A DNA stretch of 64,000 nucleotides from Bifidobacterium bohemicum DSM 22767 (GCF_000741525.1 NZ_JGYP01000002.1:186001-250000), one strand, 5' to 3'. Positions 1 through 8,930 are shown, counted from the first letter of the stretch. The notes: generated by a model from the sequence alone, not told the origin. Made by a program: numbers and translations.

Positions 1-570
1 ATTGGCTTTGGCGTTCTTGATATCGAGCGGCGTGTGCGCGATGTTCATGTCCCCGCACAACAGGGCCTGGCGTCCGCCGTCGGCCGCGATGTCGCGCAAC
101 TGCGCCATGCGTTCCAGCATGCGGTCAAGGAAACGGTACTTTTGCGCCATTTTGTTCGGGTCGTCGGTGTTTCCGGCATGTACGTAGACGCTCGCCACCG
201 TCAGTTCGGCACCGCCGGGCGCCGTGATGTCCGCCTCAATCCAGCGTCCCGAGTCAACGTCATCGGTCAGGTCCATCAAACCATAGCGCTTCTCGGTGAT
301 GGTGAGCGCGGAAAGCAAACCGACGCCGGCACGGCCTTTGATCCGGCAGACCTCGTTGAGGCAGTCGACGCCGTCGATGCCGTCGACTTTGCCCGAAGAA
401 ACATAGCCGGCCGCGAGCTGATCGAAAATCGGGTCGATCTCCTCCTGTGGGGCACGCACCTCCTGCATGCACCAGATGTCAGGGGTTTTCGCATCGGACC
501 ATTCGATCAGGCCTTTGCGTTTGGCGGCGCGAATTCCGTTGAGGTTGGATGTGGTGACAGTGATACTCAT
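1..570 (-). CDS. xth: Exodeoxyribonuclease III / AP endonuclease (3' end outside window)
   Basis: This is the first 190 codons of an exonuclease III-type AP endonuclease, which acts in base-excision repair. The N-terminus carries the family metal-site residues: the LNGI segment (about residue 10), the MQEVRAP motif with the metal-binding Glu (about 35), the catalytic YVHAGN segment and GDMNIAH. The ATG at 570 is the natural start because the protein opens directly with the first family beta-strand. It follows the FHA gene after a 56-bp gap on the same strand but is probably not functionally part of the secretion locus. The C-terminal third, with the DxxR...H catalytic end, is cut off by the window edge. 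Confidence 0.9.
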   Translation of the reverse strand, partial: MSITVTTSNLNGIRAAKRKGLIEWSDAKTPDIWCMQEVRAPQEEIDPIFDQLAAGYVSSGKVDGIDGVDCLNEVCRIKGRAGVGLLSALTITEKRYGLMDLTDDVDSGRWIEADITAPGGAELTVASVYVHAGNTDDPNKMAQKYRFLDRMLERMAQLRDIAADGGRQALLCGDMNIAHTPLDIKNAKAN

Positions 571-626
571 GAAGTAGACCTTACACCAGCGCATGCCCGC
601 CATTGCGGACACGACGGTCATCCATG

Positions 627-1940
627 TCAACGTTCGATATGGAAGGTTTCGTCGGCGAGACGAAAACTCTCACCCAATGACACTTGCACGATCTCGCCCT
701 GCGGCACCTTCATTCCACGCACCATGGTGCCGTTGGCGGAACCCAAATCGGTAACTCCGAATCCGCCGCCGCCCAAATCAGCCACTGTCGCGTGCCTGCG
801 ACTGATATTGGTGTTGCCGCGCACACAGATCGCGCAACTCGACGAACGACCGATGACCGCACTACTGGAAGCCGAATGCAGACGAGAACCGTCCTTCTCC
901 CGTACCACGATGAAGCCGACAGGCGGAGAAACCGCCGGGCCCGCGAACCCTCCCGACATATCGACAGACGAAGCCATATTCAGCGGACCTGCCGAAACCG
1001 CAGCACCTTCAACAAAGGCAACCGACTCCGCCCCATGCGCCAGAGCCCCGGAAAGAGCCCGTGTGCCCAAAGGCTCGACAGACTGAACTGGTGAGTCCCT
1101 AGGCGGATAGCGCAGACTTGGAAGCGTTTGGGCGCAATCATCCGCATTCCCGCCGCCGGAAGCGGGATTGCCGTGAGGCTCCGCATCGGGTGAGAAAACG
1201 CTTTGAGCCACCTTAACAGAAACGCCACCAACCGGCGCCTGTTTCGGAGAGGGTCCGTTTTGAACCTGTGGCGAAGAGGATGTGGACGAAGCCGCAAACG
1301 GGTCAAACACCTCCTGCACGCTCTGTCCAGGCGCATTTCCGGACTGCCCGCCAGACTGAACGGACGGCCTGCCGCTGCTCACAGGAACCCCGAAGCTCCC
1401 TGAAAGCCACTGTCCGAACTCGAACGAGGAGAACACCGGGTGACGACGTACGAAATCCAGCGTCCTGCCGGCCAACTCGGCATCGCTCTGGAGAACAAAA
1501 CGCACATTACCTCCTGCGAGATACTCCAGAAGCTGAAGTATCTGCATGCGCTGCGGGCTTGGTGGGGTTAGCGGCAGGCAGCAGAACACCATGCCCTCGT
1601 CGCGCACATACACGTTCTCGGGCTCGAAACGCAACATCTCGGTCGGCAACCCACTCAACGCGCAAAGTTCCCCAAGAGTCTGCACCGAGCGTAGCAGCGA
1701 TATGTACTGCATGCCGGAGATCCCCATGCCCAAATACTCCGGCAGAGTCGGCAGACCGGTAATGTCGTAATACAACAGGGTTTTATGCTCCGTCGCCTCA
1801 TACCGGAAAGGCAGCAGCACCGCCGACCGGGCGCCCACGAGCCACTCCGCACGCGAATAATCCAAGTTTTCGCCACGCGTGGTCCGCACCTGCAACGTTC
1901 GGGCACCCGTATGACGGTCCTTGGTCCTACGCTCCTTCAT
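627..1940 (-). CDS. FHA-domain protein with DUF6382-like N-terminus (type VII locus)
   Basis: The protein has 437 residues. The N-terminal half (about 25-190) looks like the DUF6382 domain found next to FHA domains in type VII loci; it holds a YYDITGLPTL segment and a YVRDEG...CCLPLTP segment. A Pro/Ser/Gly-rich linker (about 200-340) leads to a C-terminal FHA domain with the phospho-threonine-binding set GR, S..RH and SANGT. The FHA domain should therefore bind phospho-threonine. I chose the ATG at 1940 because GAGGGTG lies just upstream; an upstream ATG at 2033 has no such site. It is the last gene of the secretion locus and is a natural reader of the kinase at 25238-26959 (inference). Confidence 0.8.
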   Translation of the reverse strand: MKERRTKDRHTGARTLQVRTTRGENLDYSRAEWLVGARSAVLLPFRYEATEHKTLLYYDITGLPTLPEYLGMGISGMQYISLLRSVQTLGELCALSGLPTEMLRFEPENVYVRDEGMVFCCLPLTPPSPQRMQILQLLEYLAGGNVRFVLQSDAELAGRTLDFVRRHPVFSSFEFGQWLSGSFGVPVSSGRPSVQSGGQSGNAPGQSVQEVFDPFAASSTSSSPQVQNGPSPKQAPVGGVSVKVAQSVFSPDAEPHGNPASGGGNADDCAQTLPSLRYPPRDSPVQSVEPLGTRALSGALAHGAESVAFVEGAAVSAGPLNMASSVDMSGGFAGPAVSPPVGFIVVREKDGSRLHSASSSAVIGRSSSCAICVRGNTNISRRHATVADLGGGGFGVTDLGSANGTMVRGMKVPQGEIVQVSLGESFRLADETFHIER

Positions 1941-2107
1941 TTCGCACCCTCGCCATTCAACCAAATAATCGGGATGGGCTGGAATCAGCCGAAACAACGT
2001 CCATGGCAAACTCGGTCCGCACCACAACCGCAATACCGAGACCTGACGATTCCCACGAATCCGCTATTCGCATCACGCCCACTAGCCCACCATACCTCCA
2101 AGCGTGA

Positions 2108-2392
2108 CTAGACAAGCACCAGCGGCGACCCATCGACCAGATCGCCTCGCGCCACCAACACGCCCACCAGCTCGTTCGGGGGCAGCAGCTGACCCGCGGG
2201 CACCCCGTCGCGACGCATCAGGTCCGCGCCACCCGAGTACGAGAACACACCCGGCTCACGCGACGCCAGCAGGCGGGCGACCATATCCGCCGCCGCCTCC
2301 ACCGAAAGGCAGCAGGGCACACGCACCGAAGTCACCCTGCCCGAGGCCGGCAGCAACACCTCCACCAGCAACTTGCCATCCAACACACCCAT
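2108..2392 (-). CDS. YukD/EsaB-like ubiquitin-fold protein
   Basis: The product has about 94 residues. Its predicted layout is that of the YukD/EsaB small ubiquitin-like proteins of type VII systems: strand (LLVEVLLP), strand (SVRVPCCLS), helix (VEAAADMVARLL), a loop, then a C-terminal LVGVLVARGDLVDG...LVLV. A GGAAGGTGG sequence six bases before the ATG at 2392 fixes the start; a GTG at 2395 is possible. It lies between the DUF4176-like gene and the FHA gene. EsaB-type proteins are cytosolic accessory factors needed for secretion. The assignment rests on size, fold pattern and context, not on an invariant motif. Confidence 0.6.
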   Translation of the reverse strand: MGVLDGKLLVEVLLPASGRVTSVRVPCCLSVEAAADMVARLLASREPGVFSYSGGADLMRRDGVPAGQLLPPNELVGVLVARGDLVDGSPLVLV

Positions 2393-2541
2393 CACAGACC
2401 ACCTTCCGCATTAACAATGCAAATCCAGTACGACATCGAAACCATATGCCGATGAACGCGCTAGCGCATCGGCCAAGAAACCTCACCGGCGGGTCATCGG
2501 AATGTAGCCGAGGCACACAATACATGCCGAGATTCAGCCTC

Positions 2542-2919
2542 TCATGCCTCAGCCGACTTGGACTGATCATCTTCGTCCGCTTCATCGGTATCCTTATGCA
2601 AGTCTCCGCCACGACCCGCACGCTTGGCCTGCTCCTCATGAAATTCATCCTCGTGCTCCTTGAGCAGGTCGAGGTACTGGCCTCCCGCCACGTCCTGATA
2701 ACCCAGGAAATACACACCATCGATGAAGTCCTTGTTGAAGAAGTAGTCCTTGGAGGCATCTGCCCTACCCTCCGGATACGGGTACCCCAAGTAATCCCAA
2801 TACGTGCCGGTACCGGCCTCCTCCTGCATCTGCCCGGTCACCATCGTCAGACGCTCGCCGCCCTTCAGATGAACCAGCGAACCAATAGGAAGCCAACCAT
2901 CATAATTAACTACAGCCAT
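2542..2919 (-). CDS. DUF4176-family protein (type VII effector-associated)
   Basis: The product has 125 residues. The opening LPIGSLVHLKGGERLTMVTG, followed by a YWDYLGYPYPEG motif, is diagnostic of DUF4176, a small family encoded beside LXG effectors in Firmicute type VII loci. Members act there as effector chaperones or targeting factors. The C-terminal 30 residues are highly charged and probably disordered. A strong AAGGAG precedes the ATG. It follows the coiled-coil gene of cassette C with a 98-bp AT-rich gap and is not repeated with the cassettes, so one copy may serve all three effectors (inference). Confidence 0.75.
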   Translation of the reverse strand: MAVVNYDGWLPIGSLVHLKGGERLTMVTGQMQEEAGTGTYWDYLGYPYPEGRADASKDYFFNKDFIDGVYFLGYQDVAGGQYLDLLKEHEDEFHEEQAKRAGRGGDLHKDTDEADEDDQSKSAEA

Positions 2920-3017
2920 GACAACACTCCTTATGTTTATTGCTTATTCTTGCTTCTTTTGCTAATTATTTTTACAGAACCGAACCAGAGAGGCACGAAA
3001 CGATACCGTTCCAACCA

Positions 3018-3521
3018 CTATGAACCGGGCCGCAACCCGTCAAGCTTGGACTGGGTCGAACTGATTTGCCCATCGAGAGAATCCCTCCGAGCCTTGGCAC
3101 TCACGACATCAGCTTCCGCTCCCTCGCGTTCGGACCTCAAATCACCCAACTGACCGTTCAGACGCTTAATCAGACTGTTGCACGCTGCACAGATACTGTC
3201 GATCGTACCGGCACTGTCAGATGAGATCTTCTCCACTCCGGACTGCGTCGACGACTCATCCATGCCTTTGTTCACCTCCTTCCCCGCCTTCACGAGGTCA
3301 TCATGCACCTGCTTGCTCTTGGCCTTCAGATCGGCCAATTCGATATCACGGTACGACTTCGCCTTATTGATGGACTCCTGCATGGACTGGATCTCAGAGT
3401 TCAACGAAGAGACACGCTCCTCAGCCCACGACACATCATTCTGAGCGCCGGCCCGCAGCACCCTCAAACCGCCCAGCTCCGCGTTAAGTCTGAACTCGGC
3501 CAGTTCATCAAGCACATCCAT
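3018..3521 (-). CDS. Coiled-coil protein of cassette C
   Basis: The product has 167 residues and is almost entirely helical, with two long heptad-rich segments flanking a hinge that holds CAACNSLIKRLN. It is a paralogue of the cassette A protein at 10865-11332, which has ACNRLISRLN at the same place. The build resembles the DUF5082-like helical proteins encoded with LXG effectors. I preferred the ATG at 3521 over the one at 3539 because AAGGAGAG sits five bases upstream. It is probably a small secreted or co-chaperoned partner of the large cassette protein; no enzymatic motif is visible. Confidence 0.7.
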   Translation of the reverse strand: MDVLDELAEFRLNAELGGLRVLRAGAQNDVSWAEERVSSLNSEIQSMQESINKAKSYRDIELADLKAKSKQVHDDLVKAGKEVNKGMDESSTQSGVEKISSDSAGTIDSICAACNSLIKRLNGQLGDLRSEREGAEADVVSAKARRDSLDGQISSTQSKLDGLRPGS

Positions 3522-3578
3522 AACCGCTCTCCTTTCCATATAGTCACAGCGATGAACAACACCGCGACAACACGAACC

Positions 3579-4475
3579 TCACTGAGCACCACCCACCTCA
3601 AGAGCCACTGCACCAGCCTCTTTGGCGTTTTGGGGGGTTGTGGTCTTCGCGGCGCTCCGCGCGCGTTCGCGGTTCAACCGCTCGCCCTGCTCAAGCCACT
3701 CCAGCTCCGGCCCCATCAACGCAAGACCCCGATCCGCCCACGAGCCACGCAACCGGCCAAGCCACGCCCACACACACGCCCGACGATACCGCCACCGCCC
3801 CGACCGCACCACACGCGCCACACGCCGCCGCACCACACGCGCGCCACCAGCACCATCCAGACACGAACGCGGCACGAAACCACCCGAACCATCCCAATCA
3901 GGACGGAACACCCAATTGACCCCCACCGAATTCCACAACGCCGAATCACGGCCCGCCGACCGCACCCCCATGAACAAAAACCGACGCGACAACACCGGAC
4001 GACGCATCAACGCATACGGCAGACGCACCACCACGCCCGACGCCGTCACCTCCTCAAACCCATACCGGCACAACCACACCCGCACACCAACCTCCGACGC
4101 GCCCGCAGCCCCGCCATGATACTTCATGAACGCCGCCTCCTGCGCCCTGCGCGTCGTCAACGGCAACGGCGGCGCCACCAACAACAGAACAAAAAACAAC
4201 CACAAGGCAATGAAAGCCAAAGAACACAACACATCGACCGCTCTCAACCTGCCATCATTGGCGAACCTCCGTGGATTCACCAACATCAAAAAACAAAGAA
4301 CAGCATACGGAGTACAAAAGACGCACCCCACAAACCCCAGCACACGCATGTACCGGTCGTTCTCCGCATGGAACAACTCACGGAACCCATCCGAATCCAC
4401 CGTGAACCCGAACGGACCCAACCACACACCAACTGAGCCGGCCGTCTCCCACAACGGCTTGTATTTGTCAGCCAC
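3579..4475 (-). CDS. 2-TM PH/YcxB-like membrane protein, cassette C
   Basis: The product has 298 residues. A soluble N-terminus with LGPFGFTVDSDGFRELFHAE is followed by two close transmembrane helices (about 55-115), a VAPPLPL motif and a C-terminal cytoplasmic region that looks PH/YcxB-like. The GTG at 4475 is the start, since GGAGGT lies seven bases upstream; this gives an 8-bp overlap with the preceding gene, exactly as in cassette B. It is almost identical to 8079-8930 outside the transmembrane hairpin, which differs completely. That pattern fits an immunity or export partner whose membrane part matches a particular effector (inference). No family with known function is certain. Confidence 0.7.
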   Translation of the reverse strand: MADKYKPLWETAGSVGVWLGPFGFTVDSDGFRELFHAENDRYMRVLGFVGCVFCTPYAVLCFLMLVNPRRFANDGRLRAVDVLCSLAFIALWLFFVLLLVAPPLPLTTRRAQEAAFMKYHGGAAGASEVGVRVWLCRYGFEEVTASGVVVRLPYALMRRPVLSRRFLFMGVRSAGRDSALWNSVGVNWVFRPDWDGSGGFVPRSCLDGAGGARVVRRRVARVVRSGRWRYRRACVWAWLGRLRGSWADRGLALMGPELEWLEQGERLNRERARSAAKTTTPQNAKEAGAVALEVGGAQ

Positions 4476-5820
4476 GATTCTTACCTCCAAACCACTTGCC
4501 AAATTGATTCCTAACAGCATTTTTCGCATTCTTATACGAATCGGTTCCATGCACCCAGCTCACAATAGAGCCTACAGCCATGCCTCCGACTACTCCCACA
4601 ACAGCTCCCAACGGACCGCCAACGGCGGCTCCGATGGCCGCCGATGCGGCATAATTGACCCCAATGTCGACCACATCAGCACTCACCTCAGTGACCACGG
4701 AAGCCCACTTGTCACCAGCATTTCCTGCAGTCAGGTGGTACGCGCCGTACGCATCGCTGCCAACACTGAACACCTGCAGCGCAGTACCGATTTCACCCAA
4801 CCCCTTGGCCATGCCCTTGACCTCGCCCACCACGGCACCAGTCGATGCCTCTTCGTGAACCATTTCACCGATCTGCTTCCAAGTCGTACCCGACCCCGAC
4901 TTGAGCTTTTCCACAAACCTTCTGGAGAAAGTAGCTTCGGCACTCTTCTGCCGCGAGGCGAGCAGATTATCCAATATTGTCTCTGCATCGTTCTTCGAAA
5001 GCTGCCAACCCCTTCCCTTGGCGAACTGCTTCGCGGACTTCAGTAACCTGTCCCCCAGTCCAGGATTGTCATCCGCCATCTCCGCAAGATCCATGGACAT
5101 GATCAAATCCTTGAGAATCTTCTTGTCGTCATCGATTCCCTTCTTCATGTCCTTGGGCAAATTGACCCCTTTGAGAACAGAATCGAAGGTCTTCGCCGAT
5201 GCCGAATCCATCATGGTCTTGTCAAGCAGAGGCCCAGCGAACTTGGCCGAATACTCATCGTCAAACTGTTGAATCGCAGCCCGGTACGTATCCCACGAGT
5301 CGCTCAACGAGTCGGCCGCCAACCGCTCAAACGAGATCTGGGTGCTCAGCATATTGAGATTCTGCCGCATAACCGACTGCTCCGGCCCGTTGCCCAAACC
5401 TGCGACACCATCCGCGGCAATCTTCCGGGCCTTGGCCAACGCACCGAACGAGTCGAGCACAGAGGACAGACACCGCCCACAGTCCGCACCGGTATCACAA
5501 TAGACACGGTCACTGTCCGACGCGGTCGTACCCGCCGCCGACAGCACGTCGTCACGCTTTTGCGACAGTGCCGCCAGGTCCGAGGATGCCGACTCGCACG
5601 AATCGTGCAGGCCATCAAGCCCGTCATGCAAAGCGGTCAGGCCCGTCTGCAGCCTCACAAGCCTCTCTTCCTCGGAACGGACCCAATCTCCCCCGTTCAT
5701 CAACAACGCCTGCCGACCGTGTTCCTGAACACTGTCAACTTGGCCGGAGAACGCATCGGTCGCTTTGGACAGCACCGCGACGATATCCGACAATTCGCTC
5801 TTCTTCGCCTCGAACACCAT
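4468..5820 (-). CDS. Large WXG/LXG-like type VII effector candidate, cassette C
   Basis: The product has 450 residues. The N-terminus is a helical hairpin with a single Trp at residue 46, followed by a conserved LQTG, like a WXG100 turn. A helical region follows with a conserved CDTGADC pair of cysteines. The C-terminus contains a glycine-zipper hydrophobic stretch (AAIGAAVGGPLGAVVGVV) just before a short basic tail, as in membrane-active LXG toxins. The ATG at 5820 sits eight bases after GGAGGT. Residues of about 184-418 match the cassette B protein almost perfectly, while about 155-180 and the tail differ. It is probably a secreted membrane-active effector; no nuclease or other enzyme motif is visible. 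Confidence 0.7.
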   Translation of the reverse strand: MVFEAKKSELSDIVAVLSKATDAFSGQVDSVQEHGRQALLMNGGDWVRSEEERLVRLQTGLTALHDGLDGLHDSCESASSDLAALSQKRDDVLSAAGTTASDSDRVYCDTGADCGRCLSSVLDSFGALAKARKIAADGVAGLGNGPEQSVMRQNLNMLSTQISFERLAADSLSDSWDTYRAAIQQFDDEYSAKFAGPLLDKTMMDSASAKTFDSVLKGVNLPKDMKKGIDDDKKILKDLIMSMDLAEMADDNPGLGDRLLKSAKQFAKGRGWQLSKNDAETILDNLLASRQKSAEATFSRRFVEKLKSGSGTTWKQIGEMVHEEASTGAVVGEVKGMAKGLGEIGTALQVFSVGSDAYGAYHLTAGNAGDKWASVVTEVSADVVDIGVNYAASAAIGAAVGGPLGAVVGVVGGMAVGSIVSWVHGTDSYKNAKNAVRNQFGKWFGGKNRG

Positions 5821-5826
5821 GACCAC

Positions 5827-6177
5827 TTACCTCCCATCCCGAATGGCCGCCGCAGCGGCCGAGTCTGTATCCACAAGGTCCCTCACCGCGGAAGAGATGC
5901 CCGCGCCCTCGCCCCTGACAGAATCGGAGAAACCAGAAAGCAGCCTGCCTGCCTCATCAAGAATATCTCCGAGAGCCTTGAACGAATCGCCCTGGAACCG
6001 CCCCAAGAGATTACCCGCATTATGGAAATCCGCTGCGGTCTTGTCGATCTCGGAAGCCGTATCATCGAGCAAAGACACACCTTTCACGGTCGGCTCCTCT
6101 TCCACGGCAATCGCACCGGCATCGGGAACACCATTGGCCCCCGGATCCACACGCCACTGTTCAAAATTCACACCCAT
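5827..6177 (-). CDS. Small helical effector partner, cassette C
   Basis: The product has 116 residues and lies six bases upstream of the large effector gene. It starts with MGVNFEQW and ends with AAAAIRDGR; both ends recur in the paralogues at 10282-10746 and 13806-14273. The body is helical, with a Gly-containing turn in the middle, and is of a size expected for a WXG100-like or Lap-type targeting partner that forms a complex with an LXG protein before export (inference). It is the shortest of the three copies because it lacks the linker after the N-terminal motif. Confidence 0.65.
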   Translation of the reverse strand: MGVNFEQWRVDPGANGVPDAGAIAVEEEPTVKGVSLLDDTASEIDKTAADFHNAGNLLGRFQGDSFKALGDILDEAGRLLSGFSDSVRGEGAGISSAVRDLVDTDSAAAAAIRDGR

Positions 6178-6195
6178 AGCTAATCTCTTTCCTCA

Positions 6196-6396
6196 TCACC
6201 GTTGCTAAGCCTGGTTAGATAGCCAACGAACCATTTCAACAAAACCTGATACCATTAAAAGTAAGCCACCGGTCGACACCGCCCGTGCGGAGCACTCATG
6301 ACAATTGGGAATTCAGTGAACGAATCTGACGGTCGACGTCATCCAACCGACTCTGCTTCAAAACCAGTGAGCGCTGTTTGTCATCATATTGGGACT
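6196..6396. repeat. 201-bp direct repeat, left copy (partner at 10765-10965)
   Basis: This stretch matches 10765-10965 at a constant offset of 4569, with very few differences (one C/T at the CCAACC/CCAACT site). It covers the leader of a small-partner gene plus the 3' end of a coiled-coil gene. Identity stops abruptly after TATTGGGACT, marking a recombination junction. It is evidence that cassettes A/B and B/C once had the same gene order. Confidence 0.9.
6296..6396 (-). pseudogene. 3' remnant of a cassette B coiled-coil gene
   Basis: Read on the minus strand, this matches the last 33 codons of the coiled-coil gene at 10865-11332, including its stop codon. The rest of that gene is absent here. 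The missing part sits where the block 6397-8070 was inserted, so cassette B once carried the fourth gene. Confidence 0.8.
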
Positions 6397-6993
6397 CGTG
6401 GCCTCAGCCAAATCCAGTTCCTTCTGGCTGTCGCATTCAATCATCATCGGCTCACCGGCATACCGCCATAACGTGTCCAAACGCGTGCGATGCGAGAACG
6501 CGGCCCCCCATCCATCCGGCGCGCCCAGGTCCAACAACGCTATCCCCGGCTGGTCGGCCGCGAACACATGACACATCATAGTGGCGGAACCACTGCCAAA
6601 ACACACGCAGAACGTACGCATGTCAGCAGCATCGGCGGCATCCGGCTCCACCCCGGCATCCGGGTCTCCGCCATCGGGAATTCTTCCATCCATCACATCG
6701 AACCGGCAGTCACGGATCGGATCGAGCAGATACGCCAACGCCCCGCAAGGCTCACCCCTGTCGTCGACCAACCCCAGCGGAGCCAAAGAGGCCACCATGT
6801 CCCGACGCATGCCGTCCAGCACCGCATCATTACCCACATAGCCCATCGGCACCTCCGAAGGCGGCACCGCGAACCTGCCATAGTCCGGACCGCCCAACAA
6901 CACATACAACTGCTGGGCCGTGAAAGCCACACCACCGATGGCCTCCGCCGACCATCGACCGCCCATTTCCCGAACGACACCCACACCGCTCAT
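6358..6993 (-). CDS. EspG-like type VII chaperone candidate with a foreign C-terminal tail
   Basis: The product has 211 residues. The pattern of an N-terminal helix-strand region (GVAFTAQQLYVLLGG), an RRDMVASLAPLGLVDDRG segment and a DPIRDCRFDV strand recalls EspG substrate chaperones of mycobacterial ESX systems, but the match is by pattern only. A paralogue lies at 28219-28698. The last 13 or so codons read into the remnant of the coiled-coil gene in another frame, so the natural C-terminus was replaced at the junction near 6396. It overlaps the upstream membrane gene by four bases (ATGA), with GGAGG before the ATG, so the two are translationally coupled. Confidence 0.55.
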   Translation of the reverse strand: MSGVGVVREMGGRWSAEAIGGVAFTAQQLYVLLGGPDYGRFAVPPSEVPMGYVGNDAVLDGMRRDMVASLAPLGLVDDRGEPCGALAYLLDPIRDCRFDVMDGRIPDGGDPDAGVEPDAADAADMRTFCVCFGSGSATMMCHVFAADQPGIALLDLGAPDGWGAAFSHRTRLDTLWRYAGEPMMIECDSQKELDLAEATSPNMMTNSAHWF

Positions 6994-7754
6994 AATCCCT
7001 CCTCCTCATGCGACACCGATACAGCCTCCGACGCCCTGGCGATACGCGAACGGCAATCATCCACGAAGCCGTCCACATCGGTCAACGCATCCAAACCGAC
7101 CAATACGCAGCACCCAATCCCGCCAGCACTGACATACGACCAATACGGACCATTGAAACGAATACTGCCACGCGCCAACGAACCGGGACGCAACACCACG
7201 CACGAACGCGTGACCACCACCTTGTCGAACGCGGCCCAAGGCACGTCCTCGACCACCATCCGGCCGGCGGGCATACGCATCAAACGCACCCCATCGTCCA
7301 TCACCACAAAACGACACGGCGTCAACACGCCCCCACGCTGCGCCGAATACAACGAGGGAAACATCGGCCCACCATAATCAAACCAATCCACCTCCGTCTG
7401 CACACGACCGGAAGTCACAAAATGTTTACGGAAACCCGGGAAACAAACACTTGCGACAAAGAAAAGCCCAGCAATCCCGAAAACGACCACAGCACATTTC
7501 AACGTAACCGTCAGAGTCGGGAAATCAGGTATGGCAAAAAACAGAAAAACACCAATAAAACACAAACACAACACACCAGCCAGTACGTCAACACCCCCCT
7601 TGCCATAAGCCTCGAAAGCGAAATCGGAGAACATAGAAGGCGATAAGGTGAATTCGTATACTTGTTCATTCTCAGATTCATGCGCTATCGGTTCACAGGT
7701 TATATCCGTGTATCCACATAACCCCAAACACTCACTCTGAGGAAAATCAGCCAC
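6990..7754 (-). CDS. 2-TM PH/YcxB-like membrane protein (inserted block)
   Basis: The product has 254 residues: a soluble N-terminus with a YEFTLSPSMFSDFAFEAYG segment, two transmembrane helices (about 56-105), then a PH/YcxB-like domain with MDDGVRLMR and VVVTRSCVVLRPG strands and a C-terminal DVDGFVDDCRSRIA helix. It is a paralogue of the protein at 28605-29663, where the same DVDGF segment recurs. It is more distantly related to the cassette membrane proteins. It couples to the EspG-like gene by a four-base overlap. Its role is unknown; it may be the membrane partner of the EspG-like protein or an extra immunity-type protein. Confidence 0.65.
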   Translation of the reverse strand: MADFPQSECLGLCGYTDITCEPIAHESENEQVYEFTLSPSMFSDFAFEAYGKGGVDVLAGVLCLCFIGVFLFFAIPDFPTLTVTLKCAVVVFGIAGLFFVASVCFPGFRKHFVTSGRVQTEVDWFDYGGPMFPSLYSAQRGGVLTPCRFVVMDDGVRLMRMPAGRMVVEDVPWAAFDKVVVTRSCVVLRPGSLARGSIRFNGPYWSYVSAGGIGCCVLVGLDALTDVDGFVDDCRSRIARASEAVSVSHEEEGL

Positions 7755-7767
7755 AACTACCCCCTAC

Positions 7768-7977
7768 CTAATTCTTCCAGCCAAACTTTTGAGATAACAA
7801 ATCCGCACCCTTTCCGGCCAAATAGCCGCACGCGAATCCCAGAGCGACAGACGCCACGGGAGCAATGGGAGCGAATCGTGTGAAAGCCGAGGAGGCGCCT
7901 ATGACCTCATCGGCATGATTGAACGCCACCTCGACGTCAAGACCGACCCCACCATCACGCCCACCGGCCGCATCCAT
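7768..7977 (-). CDS. Small single-TM protein (inserted block)
   Basis: The product has about 69 residues with one C-terminal hydrophobic helix containing ASVALGFACGYLAGKG. Its N-terminal NHADEV motif also occurs near the start of the membrane protein at 28605-29663, so it may be a rearranged piece of that family rather than an independent gene. The ATG at 7977 has GGGAG at a suitable distance; an ATG at 7983 is too close to it. It lies 13 bp before the next gene and is probably co-transcribed. Function unknown. Confidence 0.45.
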   Translation of the reverse strand: MDAAGGRDGGVGLDVEVAFNHADEVIGASSAFTRFAPIAPVASVALGFACGYLAGKGADLLSQKFGWKN

Positions 7978-8016
7978 CCCCATGCTCCCACCAAACCACC
8001 CTCACATCGCCATCGA

Positions 8017-8066
8017 CAATCGAACACCGCCATACTAACCACAACGGTAATGCAAAGCAAACGGAC
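8017..8066. repeat. 50-bp repeat shared with 29799-29848
   Basis: The stretch recurs at 29799-29848 with three or so differences. Both copies flank genes of the EspG-like/membrane-protein block and both end where unrelated sequence begins, so they mark the edge of a duplicated or mobile segment. Confidence 0.8.
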
Positions 8067-8078
8067 GGGCAAGGGCGC

Positions 8079-8930
8079 TCACGCACGCGACGAACCCTCC
8101 GACCCACGCTGTTCACGCTCGCGGTTCAACCGCTCGCCCTGCTCAAGCCACTCCAACTCCGGACCCATCAACGCCAGGCCCCGGTCCGCCCACGCGCCAC
8201 GCAACCGGCCAAGCCACGCCCACACACACGCCCGACGATACCGCCACCGCCCCGACCGCACCACACGCGCCACACGCCGCCGCACCACACGCGCGCCACC
8301 AGCACCATCCAGACACGAACGCGGCACGAAACCGCCCGAACCATCCCAATCAGGACGGAACACCCAATTGACCCCCACCGAATTCCACAACGCCGAATCA
8401 CGGCCCGCCGACCGCACCCCCATGAACAAAAACCGACGCGACAACACCGGACGACGCATCAACGCATACGGCAGACGCACCACCACACCCGACGCCGTCA
8501 CCTCCTCAAACCCATACCGGCACAACCACACCCGCACACCAACCTCCGACGCGCCCGCAGCCCCGCCATGATACTTCATGAACGCCGCCTCCTGCGCCCT
8601 GCGCGTCGTCAACGGCAACGGCGGCGCCACCAACAACAAAATAAAAAACAGACCAATCAAAAAACCACCAGTGACGCCCCAAAAATCAGACCTATTGATA
8701 TGAGCCGAGGGGTCATGGGTAAAAAACGGTATATAAAACGTGACAACAGCCAGAGGCACAACCCATCCAGCACACACAGTGCCGATCAACCCCAACACAC
8801 GCATGTACCGGTCATTCTCCGCATGGAACAACTCACGGAACCCATCCGAATCCACCGTAAAACCGAACGGACCCAACCACACATCATCGGAGCCGGTCGC
8901 AGGCAATAGCTTCTTATCATTATTAGTCAT
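8079..8930 (-). CDS. 2-TM PH/YcxB-like membrane protein, cassette B
   Basis: The product has 283 residues. N-terminal LGPFGFTVDSDGF is followed by two transmembrane helices (about 48-105), VAPPLPL and then a C-terminal region identical or nearly so to the cassette C copy at 3579-4475. The transmembrane hairpin is unrelated in sequence to that of the other copy. The ATG at 8930 has GGGGGT seven bases upstream and overlaps the effector gene by 8 bp, matching the other copy. It could be the immunity or membrane export partner of the neighbouring glycine-zipper protein (inference). Confidence 0.7.
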   Translation of the reverse strand: MTNNDKKLLPATGSDDVWLGPFGFTVDSDGFRELFHAENDRYMRVLGLIGTVCAGWVVPLAVVTFYIPFFTHDPSAHINRSDFWGVTGGFLIGLFFILLLVAPPLPLTTRRAQEAAFMKYHGGAAGASEVGVRVWLCRYGFEEVTASGVVVRLPYALMRRPVLSRRFLFMGVRSAGRDSALWNSVGVNWVFRPDWDGSGGFVPRSCLDGAGGARVVRRRVARVVRSGRWRYRRACVWAWLGRLRGAWADRGLALMGPELEWLEQGERLNREREQRGSEGSSRA

